DNA from: JAFDWI01 sp964595905
Lineage (GTDB): Bacteria > Actinomycetota > Acidimicrobiia > Acidimicrobiales > Iamiaceae
Reading direction: 5' to 3'
Assembly: GCA_964595905.1 (NCBI GenBank)
Contig: CAZQSU010000149.1
Span: 1-6,201, forward strand
DNA: 6,201 bases
The notes beneath the pieces are model-generated. The model searched no databases. It was given only the letters and a program-made list of their open reading frames with translations, and was not told where the DNA came from. The translations under genes were made by a program, and so were the position numbers. The stretch's first letter is position 1; each line of letters starts with the position of its first letter. Of the stretch, positions 5,836-6,201 are shown piece after piece.

Positions 5836-6201
5836 TCAGGTCGACTCTTCGGAGGTGATGAAGGCGACGATGTCCTCCAACGGAGGGTCGTAGCCGTCGT
5901 CGGTGGTCACGGTCAGCGTGGGAGCATCGAACTCGGTTCTCATCTCCGCGGTCAGGGTGCGCATCCGATCGATCGCATCCGCGGTGTGATCTTGTAGCGA
6001 GGCGAACCCGAGTGCATCGAGGACGCGAGCACTGCCGATCAGTCGGTCACTCATCTGTCGGGTCTGGAATCGTTCCAACGCGTGTGCGCTGTGGGTGACG
6101 ATGACCGAACAGTCTGCAACGGCGCTGAGGCGGTCGAACGCATTGGGGTCGGTGAGTTCCAACGGTCGGTGCACGGTCCCGGCATGATTGCCGGTGCTGT
6201 T
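5836..6201 (-). CDS. Unrecognised protein, C-terminal part (5'-truncated at window edge)
   Basis: The minus-strand frame ends at TGA 5836-5838 and is open to the right window edge, so about 121 C-terminal residues are visible. A GTG at 6172-6174 is a possible start, but the frame continues upstream without a stop, so the real start is probably outside the window. I do not recognise the family with confidence. There is a hydrophobic strand (CSVIVTHSAHALERF), an Arg-spaced segment (RQMSDRLIGSAR), a helical stretch (ADAIDRMRTLTAEMR) and a C-terminal strand then helix (PTLTVTTDDGYDPPLEDIVAFI). A strand with conserved-looking arginines followed by a final 'VTTDDGYDP' strand resembles the C-terminal half of P-loop kinase-like proteins. 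That is a weak impression, since any Walker A motif would be outside the window. It has no membrane segment. GC is about 62% over the first 300 nt, below the acyltransferase genes (79% in a 100-nt sample). It converges on tRNA-Pro with no spacer. Confidence 0.65.
   Translation of the reverse strand, partial: NSTGNHAGTVHRPLELTDPNAFDRLSAVADCSVIVTHSAHALERFQTRQMSDRLIGSARVLDALGFASLQDHTADAIDRMRTLTAEMRTEFDAPTLTVTTDDGYDPPLEDIVAFITSEEST

Noticed and set aside
5483..5836. Minus-strand open frame over the tRNA and acyltransferase 3' end (begins MVGPAGFEPATSCSQ)
   Set aside because: The start is the antisense translation of the tRNA-Pro 3' half (GPAGFEPATSC is a familiar spurious-protein signature), and the rest runs antisense to intergenic DNA and the acyltransferase.

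Overview
The window is a high-GC bacterial segment, about 60-70% GC where I counted samples. GTG starts and two starts that lack a Shine-Dalgarno sequence but have a TANNNT box 7-8 nt upstream point to an actinomycete-type genome (Actinomycetota). An Acidimicrobiia-like lineage is a guess, not a demonstration. The sequence contains exactly 100 Ns (1336-1435), the conventional scaffold-gap placeholder, so distances across it are not reliable.

Layout: (1) 1-686, +, the 3' part of a ferritin-like di-iron protein with two ExxH motifs. (2) 703-1308, -, an acidic 201-residue protein I do not recognise, convergent with the first gene. A GC-rich inverted repeat between the two may act as a shared terminator. 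(3) 1336-1435, the assembly gap, which hides the start of the next gene. (4) 1436-3442 and 3489-5573, +, two tandem paralogous integral-membrane acyltransferases (AT3, OafA type), each with an extracytoplasmic SGNH-type domain at its C-terminus. (5) 5574-5757, a short intergenic region with a perfect 16-bp palindrome and a possible promoter for the tRNA. (6) 5758-5835, +, tRNA-Pro(UGG) with encoded CCA. (7) 5836-6201, -, the 3' part of an unrecognised gene whose stop codon directly abuts the tRNA 3' end.

The acyltransferase pair is the main functional unit. By family knowledge, such proteins move an acyl group, usually acetyl, across the membrane and attach it to a sugar of a surface or wall polysaccharide. 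The two copies agree closely in the membrane acyltransferase half and share eight cysteines in the C-terminal half, but differ around the SGNH catalytic blocks. This fits a tandem duplication followed by divergence in acceptor or outcome. No glycosyltransferase or polymer gene is visible that would name the substrate. The flanking ferritin-like, hypothetical and tRNA genes show no evident functional link to the pair. I see no CRISPR array, transposase, integrase, riboswitch or defence cassette, and most of the window looks like ordinary chromosome.
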